From assembly GCA_963969595.1 (NCBI GenBank), contig OZ018408.1, positions 30,132,108 through 30,196,107 on the forward strand: a DNA stretch of 64,000 nt. The letters run 5' to 3'. The position numbers and the translations under genes were made by a program. Source of the stretch: Neckera pumila. Taxonomy: Eukaryota; Streptophyta; Bryopsida; Hypnales; Neckeraceae. The notes under the pieces were generated by a model. The model made no database searches and was not told the DNA's origin. It saw only the letters and a program-made list of their open reading frames with translations. How positions within the stretch are numbered: the stretch's first letter is position 1; each line of letters begins with the position of its first letter. Of the stretch, positions 25,561-35,900 are shown one piece after another.

Positions 25561-25983
25561 TCTTACGTTAGTAATAGTAAGAACATCTCAACATTTACCC
25601 AGAAAAGGAAAAATGGAAGAAGTAATAAAGTTTTAAGAGATTATTTAGTCCTAACTTCATTCGCCATTATCCGTTAGAGATTTAGGTCAATTTCAGCTTT
25701 CTTCACCATTTTGGAAAGGGTAAAACGAACCCTACACATTACACCATTTCATTTATCTGCTTGAAGACTAATACCAGATCATAGTTTGATTATTAATCAA
25801 TCATAGTAAAAAACCAACTGAACAACACTAACATCTTTTGGATTTTTTATAGCAAATAGAAGTGGACAAAGTTAAGAATATGAACAACATCAAAGATCCG
25901 TTGCTTGGAAGGTGTAATTGGATTATACGTGTTAACACCTGATAGAATTTTATCCATGACAAAAACTAGAGCCTGGTTATGTA

Positions 25984-26012
25984 CACTTTATTCCAATGGT
26001 GGGAATAAAGTG
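25984..26012. repeat. Short perfect hairpin
   Basis: CACTTTATTCC at 25984-25994 and GGAATAAAGTG at 26002-26012 are exact inverted copies around a 7-nt loop. Its role is unknown. It lies in sequence with weak plus-strand coding relics. Confidence 0.6.
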
Positions 26013-26569
26013 CCATAGAGGGTGGTCTATTTGACAAAAGTTGTGCTAAGGAGCCTGTACTTGGTGGAACCAATGACTGTTGGCTACTGATTTTGGCAAT
26101 TCTACTTCAAAGAATGCATATTTGAAACTATGGATCTTGAGGTTGAGGTTGATACTTTAGAGTCTTTAGGGCATGATGGTTTAGAGAGGCAACATGGGAT
26201 TGGTCTAAATAATGAGGATGAGGGAGCATTGCAAATCTAGATGTAGTAGATCACAACTTTTCTAGAACTTGGAATTTTCTAATAGAGGACACAATTTTGT
26301 AGTTTCTTTAGAATTATGGATTAATACTTGAAATTGTAGATGGCAGATTTTTTTGCATCATTAATACAAGCCATAGTTGATCATAGTGTCAAAAATTCAT
26401 GGAACGTTACAAGATTGGTTGGTCATATATTTTATAAGCATTTCAAACATAAGAATCAAAAAATTTGGAATGAAATAAAGTCGCTTGAACTTTATTGCTA
26501 GATCTTGCCATTACAAAAAAAAAAGACGACTTTCAAAACCAAAAGAAAAGCATGAAACTTAAAATTGGA

Positions 26570-27620
26570 CTATCCCTCTTGTGGAGCTAGACATATGATC
26601 AAGACTGAGGGCTCTTTGATTGCCTCCTTCACAAATCCACAGACCATATCTTTTTCTTGCCTCCTATTCACCTGCATATATATAATACGAATGGGAGTTA
26701 AGCAAGAATTATTGGCTCAAAATAAAAAAAAAGAACATCAATAAAGCTAGTAGTATTACACATATACTGCAATGACTTAGTGTGATTGATTTCAAACCTT
26801 GACAGGTAGTTTATTGGGTTGATGGATCCAGAACTTGAAATTGTTACACTACAAGAGAAAGGGATGTTTTAAGTATAGTCCTAGTAGTATCGTCTTTTAA
26901 GTAATGACCTTTAAGTAAGGTTTTTAGTAAAATTTTACTAAAAAGACAGTCTTTTCAATAAAATTTTACTAAAAACTTTACTTAAAGGTCATCACTTAAA
27001 AGACAATACTACTAGGACTATACTTAAAACACCCCTTCCTCTTGTAGTGTCACCTTCAACTTCTAATTGGAAGCCTATGTGAATCTCTTGTCGAATGTGA
27101 GTTAGTGGCCATGTTGCAGCAACTTCAAAACAATCCATACAGTCTCCGTCCCTTTGGAATATAACCCAAACCAATTGCTCCTCAATTACTTGGTCTACTG
27201 AATTCCATCTCATATTGTTGGAGACTACAAACAAATCAATGAACACATGGGTTCATTGGGTTGGAACAAACCACTGGATGTGCCCCATACAGGAGCCTGT
27301 TGTTGCCTTTGTAACTTATTGGAAATCAAAATGGAACTTGGCTCTAAACACCTCTGAAAGTAACCATATCAAGTAAACTTCAAGTAGGATTATCTAAATT
27401 GGGTAATGGGACATACACCAACTGACCATAAAGTTGGCCTAGAGTAGTGGTTGTTGAAAAAGATACCAACATCTCGAAGCTCTTGGTGAATACGTGCACC
27501 TTTTTGCCTTCTCCGATTTCAGCATGTGGCACACAAATGACTGTCAATATAGAGCATGGATCCACCCAGTCTTCAAAAAAAGAAGGATAGAGATCTGCAA
27601 AAATGGAAGAAGTATAAGAA
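26570..27620 (-). pseudogene. Uncharacterised gene disrupted by a CACTA MITE
   Basis: The last exon is 26671-26570 (VNRRQEKDMVCGFVKEAIKE.. to TAG). A 126-bp GT..AG intron (26797-26672) links it to an upstream exon reading ..HIGFQLEVEG-DNFKFWIHQPNKLPVK. The MITE at 26847-27049 sits exactly between EG and DN; dropping it with one 3-bp duplication restores the frame. That exon probably begins after the acceptor at 27225 (TTGTTTGTAG), and an earlier exon-like stretch (LYPSFFEDWVDPCSILTVIC..) lies at 27600-27380 behind another acceptor. Exon links upstream of 27225 are unresolved. I recognise no domain. The insertion should have inactivated the gene unless the element is spliced out. Confidence 0.5.
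26847..27049 (+). mobile_element. CACTA-type MITE, copy 1 (203 bp)
   Basis: Starts CACTACAAGAGAAAGG and ends CCTCTTGTAGTG, with the inverted symmetry running almost to the centre. It has the same length as, and high similarity to, 30760-30962. Flanks are TTA and TCA, one base short of a perfect 3-bp duplication. CACTA ends and 3-bp duplications are diagnostic of the En/Spm superfamily. It interrupts an exon of the minus-strand gene here. Confidence 0.85.
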
Positions 27621-28032
27621 CTGGTTAGATGTGTCAAACACAAGTCACAAGAAGAATGTATGAACATACAACACTTGAAAGTTGTTTAGTATGTGTAGCG
27701 GGAACTCACAGTTGCAAGGACTCAAGTAAAGGAGCTTGTATTGGTTCTATACTAATTTGAACTCTTGTGTAAGCATGCCTCACAAGAATCATATCTAGAA
27801 CTAATTTTGTCATTGTTGTATTGGAGGAGGTACCAACTTTGAATCAGAAGTCTATCACTTGCGCCTTTTATGCATCCCTCATACTAGTGCCATCACCGCC
27901 GTGATTGGTATCCGACACCTCCCATGGCCCACGCTTTGCTGCTTGTAAGTTTACCCAGGATTCGCAACCAATGTTGTACCAAATTATTAATTATTTGCAA
28001 GTGCCGCCGTTGCAAGAGGACCAAGAGAGTCA

Positions 28033-28180
28033 CACTAGTAGAAAATTCAATTTTTCTGTTGTTTTGGTCGCATTGATCCAGTCAATTTTTGACAAATCTA
28101 TTGATTTCAATAGATTTCTGTCAAAAATTGATCGGATCAACGCAACCAAAACAACAGAAAAACTAAATTTTCTACTAATG
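28033..28180 (+). mobile_element. CACTA-type MITE, second family (148 bp)
   Basis: Begins CACTAGTAGAAAATTCA and ends AATTTTCTACTAATG. The arms are inverted copies (TTTTTCTGTTGTTTTGG inside each) with a short AT loop. It is flanked on both sides by TCA (28030-28032 and 28181-28183), a perfect 3-bp target duplication. Its interior differs from the 203-bp family, so it represents a separate CACTA lineage. Confidence 0.85.
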
Positions 28181-28409
28181 TCAAATTGAATCTAACACTG
28201 AGAGGGTCAGCTGTAGACGTCGGTTTCATTAATTTTCTAAGCAATGGTTGCAATGTCTACACTGATTCAAGTGATTTGGCCATATTGAATTATATTCTTT
28301 AAAGCATCATCAATCATATTGGAAATTCAAAATTAAATAATTACTTGTCCGAAATGACTTGTCCAAAATGATTTAAACTGTAAAATTGGATTTCCGTCAT
28401 AATTCAATC

Positions 28410-28473
28410 ATAAGTGTCCCTTTCTAGTGTCCCTTTCCAGTGTCCGTTTCCAACAGTGTCTGTTTCCAGCAAC
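28410..28473 (+). repeat. Short tandem repeat, ~13-bp unit
   Basis: Four imperfect units of AGTGTCCCTTTCC occur in a row, the later ones diverged to GTGTCCGTTTCC and GTGTCTGTTTCC. Confidence 0.7.
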
Positions 28474-28706
28474 TTTTTTGAGAAAAATTGGGCATATTAC
28501 TCTAGTTTGTGTGGTTAAAATTTCATATCAATCCAAAAAGTTATAAATGATTGAGAAGCATTGTAGCATAAGGATGTACCTTAAACAAGTCTTTTTGACA
28601 ATTTTTTTTATATTTCAAAGTCATTTTGTAGTTACCCTCTTCCTCTTGAATTTTCCACCCCAATTTAAAATGATATGAGCAACCCGCTCATAGAGGTGCC
28701 CCCATT

Positions 28707-29265
28707 GTGGTCCCACAAATTTGGCTGTCGATATGCCCCATTAAATATGACACTATCTTCACATGGCCAACTAAATCAAACTATTGGATAATCCCATCCC
28801 AAGCAAAGGAAGATGCGAACCAAAGCTCAAGAAATACAACATATGATAAAGCCACTGAGGACTTCAATAAAGGAGAGCTGAAGTTTGTGACTTCTGAGAA
28901 AGTTGAGGATTTAAGCCGGTTAAAACATGAGGAGCCTTCCGAGGCTTATTGCCGACCTTTGAGCCTCAATTTTGAGAGTGTGGATGCAGTTATCCTTCTG
29001 GATACTTTGGTGCAGTTCTTTAGGTATAGTAAAGGCAACCACGGTTACAAAATTTAGGGGTTGAAGGAGTTGGACAAGGCTTTGAATATGGAGAATTACA
29101 ACGTGTGGTTGTGTGTGCCTAAGGAATTGTTTGAAAAAACCAAGTTCCAGAATTGGTTGAATCAGGACAGTACGAAATGCAAGTTCATGGATGAGGAGTC
29201 AAGAGTCCTGGTGCAAAAGATGTAGCAGTATGTAGTGCAAGTCAACTTCAGGAAGTACTAAATTG
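28707..29265 (+). pseudogene. Decayed plus-strand coding fragment, function unknown
   Basis: One plus-strand frame reads from about 28707 through ..ATEDFNKGELKFVTSEKVED.., stops at a TAG (29056-29058), and continues in frame with GLKELDKALNMENYNVWLCV.. to a second TAG before QYVVQVNFRKY. Amino-acid composition is that of a soluble protein. The fragment may belong to the same former gene as 30963-33057 on this strand, but no exon link was shown. Confidence 0.4.
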
Positions 29266-29370
29266 CAACAAAGAGCTCCCTCTTTGTTCTTTCAATTTTG
29301 AGCTCGTAGCTACTGTCAGAAATTGATGGAGGTAGCTTGAAGTTGATGCTAGCACTATAAGGGAGCAATG

Positions 29371-29485
29371 TCAATTTGGACATTATTTTGTCAATTTTTT
29401 GTCAATTCGGACATTTTTTTAACAAAATTCTGTCAATTTGGACATTTTAGTCAATTAGGACGTGTCAATTTGGACACTATTTTCT
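29371..29485 (+). repeat. Tandem repeat with TCAATTTGGACA core
   Basis: Five imperfect copies of TCAATTYGGACATTTT lie close together with AT-rich spacers. Confidence 0.65.
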
Positions 29486-29637
29486 TGTAATAATCTGTTT
29501 GGTGGATTCATGTAATGTACAACAGTTGGATTAGATGTGGGCACTAGGGTTGCATTGTGGGTGGTGTTGTTTTATTTCACACTGTTTATAATCATTTGTG
29601 TCCGCAAGCCCAAAGCCCCAAACTGCAGACACAAATT

Positions 29638-29664
29638 ACAATAACCACAAATTGTGGTTATTGT
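29638..29664. repeat. Near-perfect palindrome
   Basis: ACAATAACCACAA and TTGTGGTTATTGT are exact 13-bp inverted copies around a single central A. A looser inverted pair, TTTGTGTCCGC and GCAGACACAAA, lies directly to the left. Role unknown; possibly the remnant of a fold-back element. Confidence 0.6.
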
Positions 29665-30759
29665 GGTTGCTAATTGGATCAAAATGTGGGAAAAAAAGAC
29701 TAGAAGTTCTAGAATACCAACATAATGTAAACCATATCAAAATTAAAAATAATAGTAATAATAATAATAAAAGTTAAAAGTTAAAAAAAAAGGAAAAAGA
29801 TAGTGAAGGCCAATTTCTTTAGGTCTCTTTTATTTTTTCCCAGATCACATAATCTTGTACTTTCAAAGGTTTGACTACAATATTACGTGAGTCAAAATCA
29901 GATGAGTTTGTTAAATCCAAACCTTATGAAATCCAAAACCCCCATAATCCTCAATCTTTTATTTTGTAAATTATAATGCATTTATAAATATAGAATTCCT
30001 TTAAAATTCAAATAATCTAGAGAAGGTCCTAAAAAATTCCAAATAAATGGGGAATTCTACATTTTTCCATCTAAATACCAAAATTCTATACTTCATATGA
30101 AGGTAAATCCTTTAAATTAAAAAAAAAATGAAAACAATATTTAAAAATATAAATACAGTTATAAATAATATGGGCCAATTTCTTTTATTCACTTCTAACT
30201 CTTCTCAAAAATATATAATTGTAAGAGAAAACACCTATTGCTTTCTTTTTTATTGTGCTTTTATGCTAATGTGATTGGGACAAGCAGAAACAAGGCTTCT
30301 ATCCTCAATTTACTTTCAAAATAACTTTTTATAGGATTTGGAACAAATCTAAGTATGTATTTTCATGCGTTTGACTGAGGGTTTAGAGTTACCCGCCTCC
30401 ACCCCTGGATAGCAATCCTTGGTAAGTGTATTGGTGTATTGTGGTTTCACCAAAGGAGAACACCAGACTTAAAATAAAGAACAACTTCTTAATGTTTTAG
30501 ACCCTAAAGCATGAAGTATGTCTCATAGAAACCAACAAGTATCTTAAAACAACTATAAGAGCGTTGACACCAAATCAAACACCTAGAAAAGTTGTTGGTA
30601 CTATAGAATCTATTATTAGATTCTAGTAACTTGTTGTAGTGAAAACCATATTTCTCCAAAACTGAGATGAATATATGGATCACATGGACAACATTAGAAA
30701 ATATTAACAGAGAGATAAATGATGGAAATGGTTTAGAAAATTACTATCCCATAAGATTG
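29665..30759. other. AT-rich intergenic sequence, nothing recognised
   Basis: Contains a short AAT-type microsatellite near 29.75 kb. No gene is supported. Confidence 0.5.
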
Positions 30760-30962
30760 CACTACAAGAGAAAGGGGTGTTTTAAGTAGTGTCCTAGACA
30801 TCACGTCTTTTAAGTAACATCTTTTAAGTAACGTCTTTTAAGTAAGTTTTTAAGTAAAATTTTGCTAAAAAGAAAATCTTTTTAGCAAAATTTTACTTAA
30901 AAACTTACTTAAAAGACGTGATGTCTAGGACACTACTTAAAACACCCCTTTCTCTTGTAGTG
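30760..30962 (+). mobile_element. CACTA-type MITE, copy 2 (203 bp)
   Basis: CACTACAAGAGAAAGGGG at the left end is matched by CCCCTTTCTCTTGTAGTG at the right end. The whole element is a long hairpin with AAGTAAAATTTTGCT near the centre. It is flanked by TTG on both sides (30757-30759, 30963-30965), a perfect 3-bp target duplication. It is the same length as copy 1 and highly similar. It lies at the upstream edge of the decayed plus-strand gene. Confidence 0.92.
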
Positions 30963-33057
30963 TTGGCATACAAGCTTTACAATCCAAGTTGAAAGATGAT
31001 TCTATTTAGTTGATGCAAAGAATGAGAAGGTCCGAGATGCTATGCTATGCACCTATATCCAAGTATACGGAGGACCTCCAGACAATGGAGGCATTGGAAC
31101 CCAATTCCTGCATGCTGTTTTTATGGAAACAATCCATGGAGAGAAAATAAACTGGACAGAATGAGCACCAAAGATTACCAATGACCTCTTGAAGAATGTT
31201 GGACACAATCCAATGAAGTTGACTCCACCTGCTTTTAGAGAACAAATTGAGAGACTTTTAAAGATTCTTGGAGATGCTGCTAGTGCTGGGACTAACAACA
31301 AGAATACTCTACAAGACAAGCAATGGAAATATACCAGCAAACAATCAGAGCAGCATTGATTAGGAAAGGCAAAGCTGGATTCTAAAGGCAAACTTTCACA
31401 ACAAACTATTTCTTTGGATTCAACAAGCAAAAAAGTGGAGCAACCTCAATCCTCCAAGGCAAAGGTGGATCAGAAGAGGTTAGAGCCAAAGAGTGGCCAT
31501 AAGGAGTTAATGTATTCAAAAGGTGCAATTATCTCAACATATGCTCAGGTTCCATTGAAACAGGGACAGGGGAAGAGGGGCAAAGGAATTGACAGGGCTG
31601 TGACAATAGTAGAGAATTTTGACATGAAGTTGAAAGGTGATTTGTAGGATATAAGAAGGCAAGAAGTTGCTTGTAAAGGACTGGTCACTAGGCTCTAGAG
31701 CAAACAATGTTACATAAAGGCAAAGTTTGCAGAAGCCACGCTGCAACATTCTAGGGTGGATGCGGAATCTTCACAACTAGGGGAAACATTCACCTATATG
31801 CACCAGAGGCGGCAGATTTTAATCAAACAAGGTGACGTCAAAGGAAAAAAGGAGATTGATGCTCAAATGCACAAGAATGCACAAGAATTAGTAGCCATAA
31901 CCAAGAACTTGAGAATGTTGATGGGTCAATCACAAAATTGGAGGGAGAATTAGAGGAGAGCAAGTAAGCAGTTCTTAGCGCTGAATCCAACATGATGAAA
32001 ATCAAATCCCGTGAACAGCAACTAATTCTAGAGACAGCCATAGTAAAGCCTAGGGAAGTTTTTTGGAAGCTCCCATACCAATTGATGGAGCTCCATCTCA
32101 AAGGTGAATTACCATGTGCTTGTTGTCATATGTTCTTTGTTGATGGAGCAACCATCCCTTTCAATTGCGGATGCTTATTTTATCCTCATTGTATGTGGAC
32201 TATTGTTCTTATTGGAGGTAACATTTGTCCAAGATGTAGTGGCAGAGGCACTCCTCAGTGGATGAATCAATAGGGATTTCCGATGTCTACCAAGATGTCT
32301 CACCATGTAACAAAGACTCTTATGAACATAGATAGTTTAGGGTGGAAGGAGCCAATTGAATCCAATACCAAGCAGTTGGGCTTGAAAAAAAGAACTAGGA
32401 AGAGTTGACAGAAGTGTAGATTCACTTCCGACAAAGATGCATAAGATAGAAGAATCCTTGCAAGTTGATCAAAGGCAGTTAAAAGAGAAGACTAGTCAAG
32501 AGGACATAAACTCAAAAGTGTTCTTCAAGCCAGTAGTGGAGGCTACAGGTGAATTAGAGCCAAAGCATCGACCTAAAGAGCCTTCATTGGTTATGAAGGA
32601 GTCTCGATCAAAGGTATCAGATCATGCAAAATTGAAGGAGCATTCATTGGCTGCATGGGACTTGGAGCCAAAGGTGCGGGAGCTAGAGGAGCGATTATTG
32701 GATACACTACCTTTGGAGGAAAAGCAAAACGTTGAAGAGCACTTGTTGGTTGCAAAGAGCCTGGAGCCAACGGCATTAAATTAGAAGAAACTTGGAGAGC
32801 ACTTGTTGGATGTAGGGGATTCAGAGCCACTAGAACCAAAAGTGCAGGAGCTAGGGGAGAGATTGTTGGATACACTACCTTTAGAGGAAAAGCAGAATGT
32901 TGAAGAGCTCTTACTGGTTGCAAAGGGCTTAGAGCTAGAAGCATTAAATTAGAAAAAATTTGGGGAACACTTGTTGGATGTAGCGGATTCAGAGCCACTA
33001 GAGCCAAAGAACCTTGAAGAACCCATGATCATTGTAGAGGAGCTGGACCAAATTTGA
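30963..33057 (+). pseudogene. Decayed gene with RING-like zinc finger and repeated acidic/Leu-rich tail
   Basis: One plus-strand frame is readable from about 31021 (NEKVRDAMLCTYIQVYGG..) to 31953 through two TGA and two TAG codons. It covers a Lys/Gln-rich linker and a helical segment. A shift near 31.93 kb leads into 31992-32273, whose C-terminal half is a RING-like finger: C42, C45, C59, C61, H66, C67, C79 and C82 of that frame, around NCGCLFYPHC and NICPRC. A second shift leads to 32437-33057, a Glu/Leu-rich tail containing a 56-residue tandem repeat with a TAG at the same place in each unit. Such a gene would have encoded a RING-type protein, perhaps a ubiquitin ligase. As it stands it cannot make one protein. 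Confidence 0.55.
32679..33014 (+). repeat. 168-bp (56-codon) tandem duplication carrying an in-frame TAG
   Basis: Two units, 32679-32846 and 32847-33014, encode ELEERLLDTLPLEEKQNVEE.. and ELGERLLDTLPLEEKQNVEE... Each contains ALN-TAG-KK at the identical position (TAG at 32782-32784 and 32950-32952). The frame stays open through both units except at these TAGs and ends at TGA 33055-33057. Confidence 0.85.
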
Positions 33058-34099
33058 TGAACATGTGTTGACTAATTTGTTTACTTCTCCTTGAGTTTCA
33101 TTATGTATTGGTGCATTGTTTCAACACTATTTGGTCTTTTATACATTTCCAAATAGTTCTTTGAAATGAACAAGCATGTTTTACAGGTGCTATTAGACTC
33201 TATACTTGGATTAGGTTTGATTCTAGTAGTTCTTTCTATGCTAATGTGATGGACTTCAATCACTGTAACCAACAGGCTCTACTATTTATCTAAAAAATGT
33301 GTTTGACCACACTACATTTTGATCTGTATGCCTCATGCATGTTGAATATTTTATTGAGTGACCTTGAGACTAAATAAACATATTGTTTACAACATCATTT
33401 AGAAATGTGAGAGAAAGGAAAATGCACAAGGAATTCCATTACAAATAGTTGTAAATGAACTATGTATCTGATAATCCATCATAATCAATTAATATTCATC
33501 CATGTAAGCAAAATGAATGGATGCTGTGTTTACAAACAAACAATTGACGTTTGAAAGTCCTCATCCACCTAGAATCAAGATGAAAATGCGCAACACTCCA
33601 TCAATATTTACAGGCTCTGTCCATCCACAACCATAGTAACTCTGTTGTCACTATACAGGTAATACGACTTGGTACTTTGTAGTGTCATGTAGCAAACAAG
33701 GAATCATCAACAAACACTTCCTGATTGGCTACAGGGTTTATAGTGGAATTTGAATCCATGAGTGGGCGCTGGAAAGTTGCACAGTGGCACTCACGTGGCA
33801 TGGCCCATGCCAATGTCAAATTAGGTACTCCATTGCACTTACACTAATAGTTAGTTTAAAAGATAGGGCCCTATTCTAGTCTGGAAATTCCTTTAATGGT
33901 CTCTGTAGATGTGGGCCACATTCCAAAAAATCTCTGCATATTCACCGGCCACAAATTGCATGCCTTTTTTATTTTCTCTTTTGGTTGTAGAGTAATTTGG
34001 ACCAGCATAGTTTAACAAAAATAAATCACATGCGTCTCCCACCGTACATTTTCATAGCTTGGGAAAAGGCTTTGGAGTTTGTAGACCACCTCATTCCCT
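33058..34099. other. Intergenic sequence, nothing recognised
   Basis: No coding or repeat structure I can support. Confidence 0.5.
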
Positions 34100-35900
34100 G
34101 CTTCTTTCTGTTCAAATTGTTGGCTACATCGCACATGAGATTTCACAAAGCATGTTTTACCCCATGGCCCCAGTCCTATGAGCTGCTATTATATCTCTGC
34201 AAAGTTTGAAGACGTTATGTTGGTTTGATGTTGCCTTAGCGGACTCTCTAAGCGTTGGAGGTTTCATTTTAAGTTGGGCAATTCTAGCCTTGGCAGTCCA
34301 TTGCCGCATTTTTTCAACTCTATGTTTTTTTGCTAACATCCAACTGTGGGAACATAGCTCAAAGATGGACAGGTATCTTGCTCTACGACCCATACTAGTA
34401 CCCTTGAATCCCCTCTTCTTGACGACACTTTCTTCACGAAGCACACGTAATCTGAAATTTGATTCTGAGATAATACTAGAGCACTTTAAGCAAGTGAAAC
34501 CCAAGAAAGGTTCACCGGACATAGAGAACCGTGAGCAAGACCTATGCCTAAAAGCCCCTTGACAACGACAACTTGATTTTCTAACCTCAACAAAGCTTCC
34601 AATTGCAGCTTAGCGTACCACAATTTTCCAAGGTGGGGGTCAAACAACAATCCATCGATACCATATGTCTTCCCATCGTAAATGCAATGTGGTCCCCTCA
34701 GACCCCAACACATTTGTAATGACATGGAGTTTCTATAATATGTGTGCATCTCACCTTCTCTGTGCTTGAAGAAAGAATGGAGGCCCTTTTGGTTGGCCTT
34801 GCCACTGGACGCTAAAGACTGACTTGGCCTCCCTCTCTTCCCGATTGACAAGGCTGATCCTTGCGAAGCCCTGCACTTCAATTCCTCCAACGTCTTTGTA
34901 TGCACAATCCCATGCACGTGGTTCATCAAATTAGCCTCTAAATTCCTTTTGGATGGGCAGAGCTGGAAGACCTCCCTTGGACAGCATAGGCACCTCACTT
35001 TAAACCAATAGCATTTCATGTCAGGTGCACTTGGATCCCCAACTACTTGAAAGGTCAGCTTTGAAGAATCAATGGACTCATTCACGATGGCAATAGTTCC
35101 AATATCCTCTTCTACCATCCGCTTGTGGTCTGCAGCAGGATTGGTTCTACTCATACCAGCTTGCGGGTGGTCCGACAATGCAATTCCTTTTTGTCGGCAA
35201 TAATTCCTGATGTGCTCAGCGCTGATCAAGTGGCTTTTTTTGAAAATTGGAGAACAAACTTGTAACAATACCCTTTGTATGCTTGTTGGTCCTTCCTCCA
35301 ATAAAATTGCGGCACTCTCTGCAATGCAGCTTCACATTGCAGCCCTATAGTGATCCCAAGAACACAGTGACCAGTTGTGGTCGTCCATGGATAGTTGCTT
35401 CAGATCTTCACGGAGTTTCTCCTTGTCCTTCACATACCATTGGAGTACGTCGTCCGGTAGCAAAGTCAACTGCATAGAGAGGCCATTGGTCACAGAATGC
35501 TCTTCGGATGTAGTGGCCGATGGGGGATCCATCCTCAAATTCTTGGTGATTGTCAATTTTGTCGGAAACTCGGGCACTTCAGATGCAATTCCCACTGATT
35601 CTCCGCCAAATGCAACGTTGCCTACCCGAGGTCGCTTGCAAAGATTGACATCATTTTCTTGTGTTGGGATGAGATGAATAGATTCACGAATGGAATTCAA
35701 GACTTCAAAATCCGTATCTATCCTGCAACCCTCTTCTCCATTCCAAAATTGAACGCCCCAAGCAGCTTGAAGACGTTCAACTACTCCAATTTCTTCCTCA
35801 AAGTCTCCAGGGATGCATCGTCTTCTGTATAGATGGGACTAAGGAGCCGCGGCGTATCCCCTTCCTTCTTGCAAAAGTAAATTTTTACCCTCATCTTCAT
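34100..35900 (-). pseudogene. N-terminal part of a large uncharacterised protein with Cys/His motifs, decayed
   Basis: A plausible start at 35900 reads MKMRVKIYFCKKEGDTPRLL, followed by a stop and frame changes. ..NSIRESIHLIPTQEND.. to DDHNWSLCSWDHYRAAM occupies 35700-35332. Overlapping frames then give LHCRECRNFIGG and a long open run (35301-34486) with VRCLCCPREVFQLCP and NLMNHVHGIVH, a C2H2-like Cys/His pattern, then SIGKRGRPSQS. A further frameshift near 34.5 kb leads to FLGFTCLKCSSIISESNFRL.., KARIAQLKMKPPTLRESAKA and DIIAAHRTGAMG. Sequence composition suggests a DNA- or RNA-binding protein. From memory of plant proteomes, this looks like the N-terminal half of the family whose C-terminal half lies at 15986-19001; that link is inference. 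Confidence 0.6.

Noticed and set aside
27905..28189. 94-codon plus-strand frame
   Set aside because: More than half of it is the 148-bp CACTA MITE, and the frame ends in the right flank of the element.
32437..33057. Alternative genetic code with TAG as Gln
   Set aside because: The intact genes in the window use TAG as a true stop (the genes ending at 2749 and 26570), and other relic frames also carry TGA and frameshifts.
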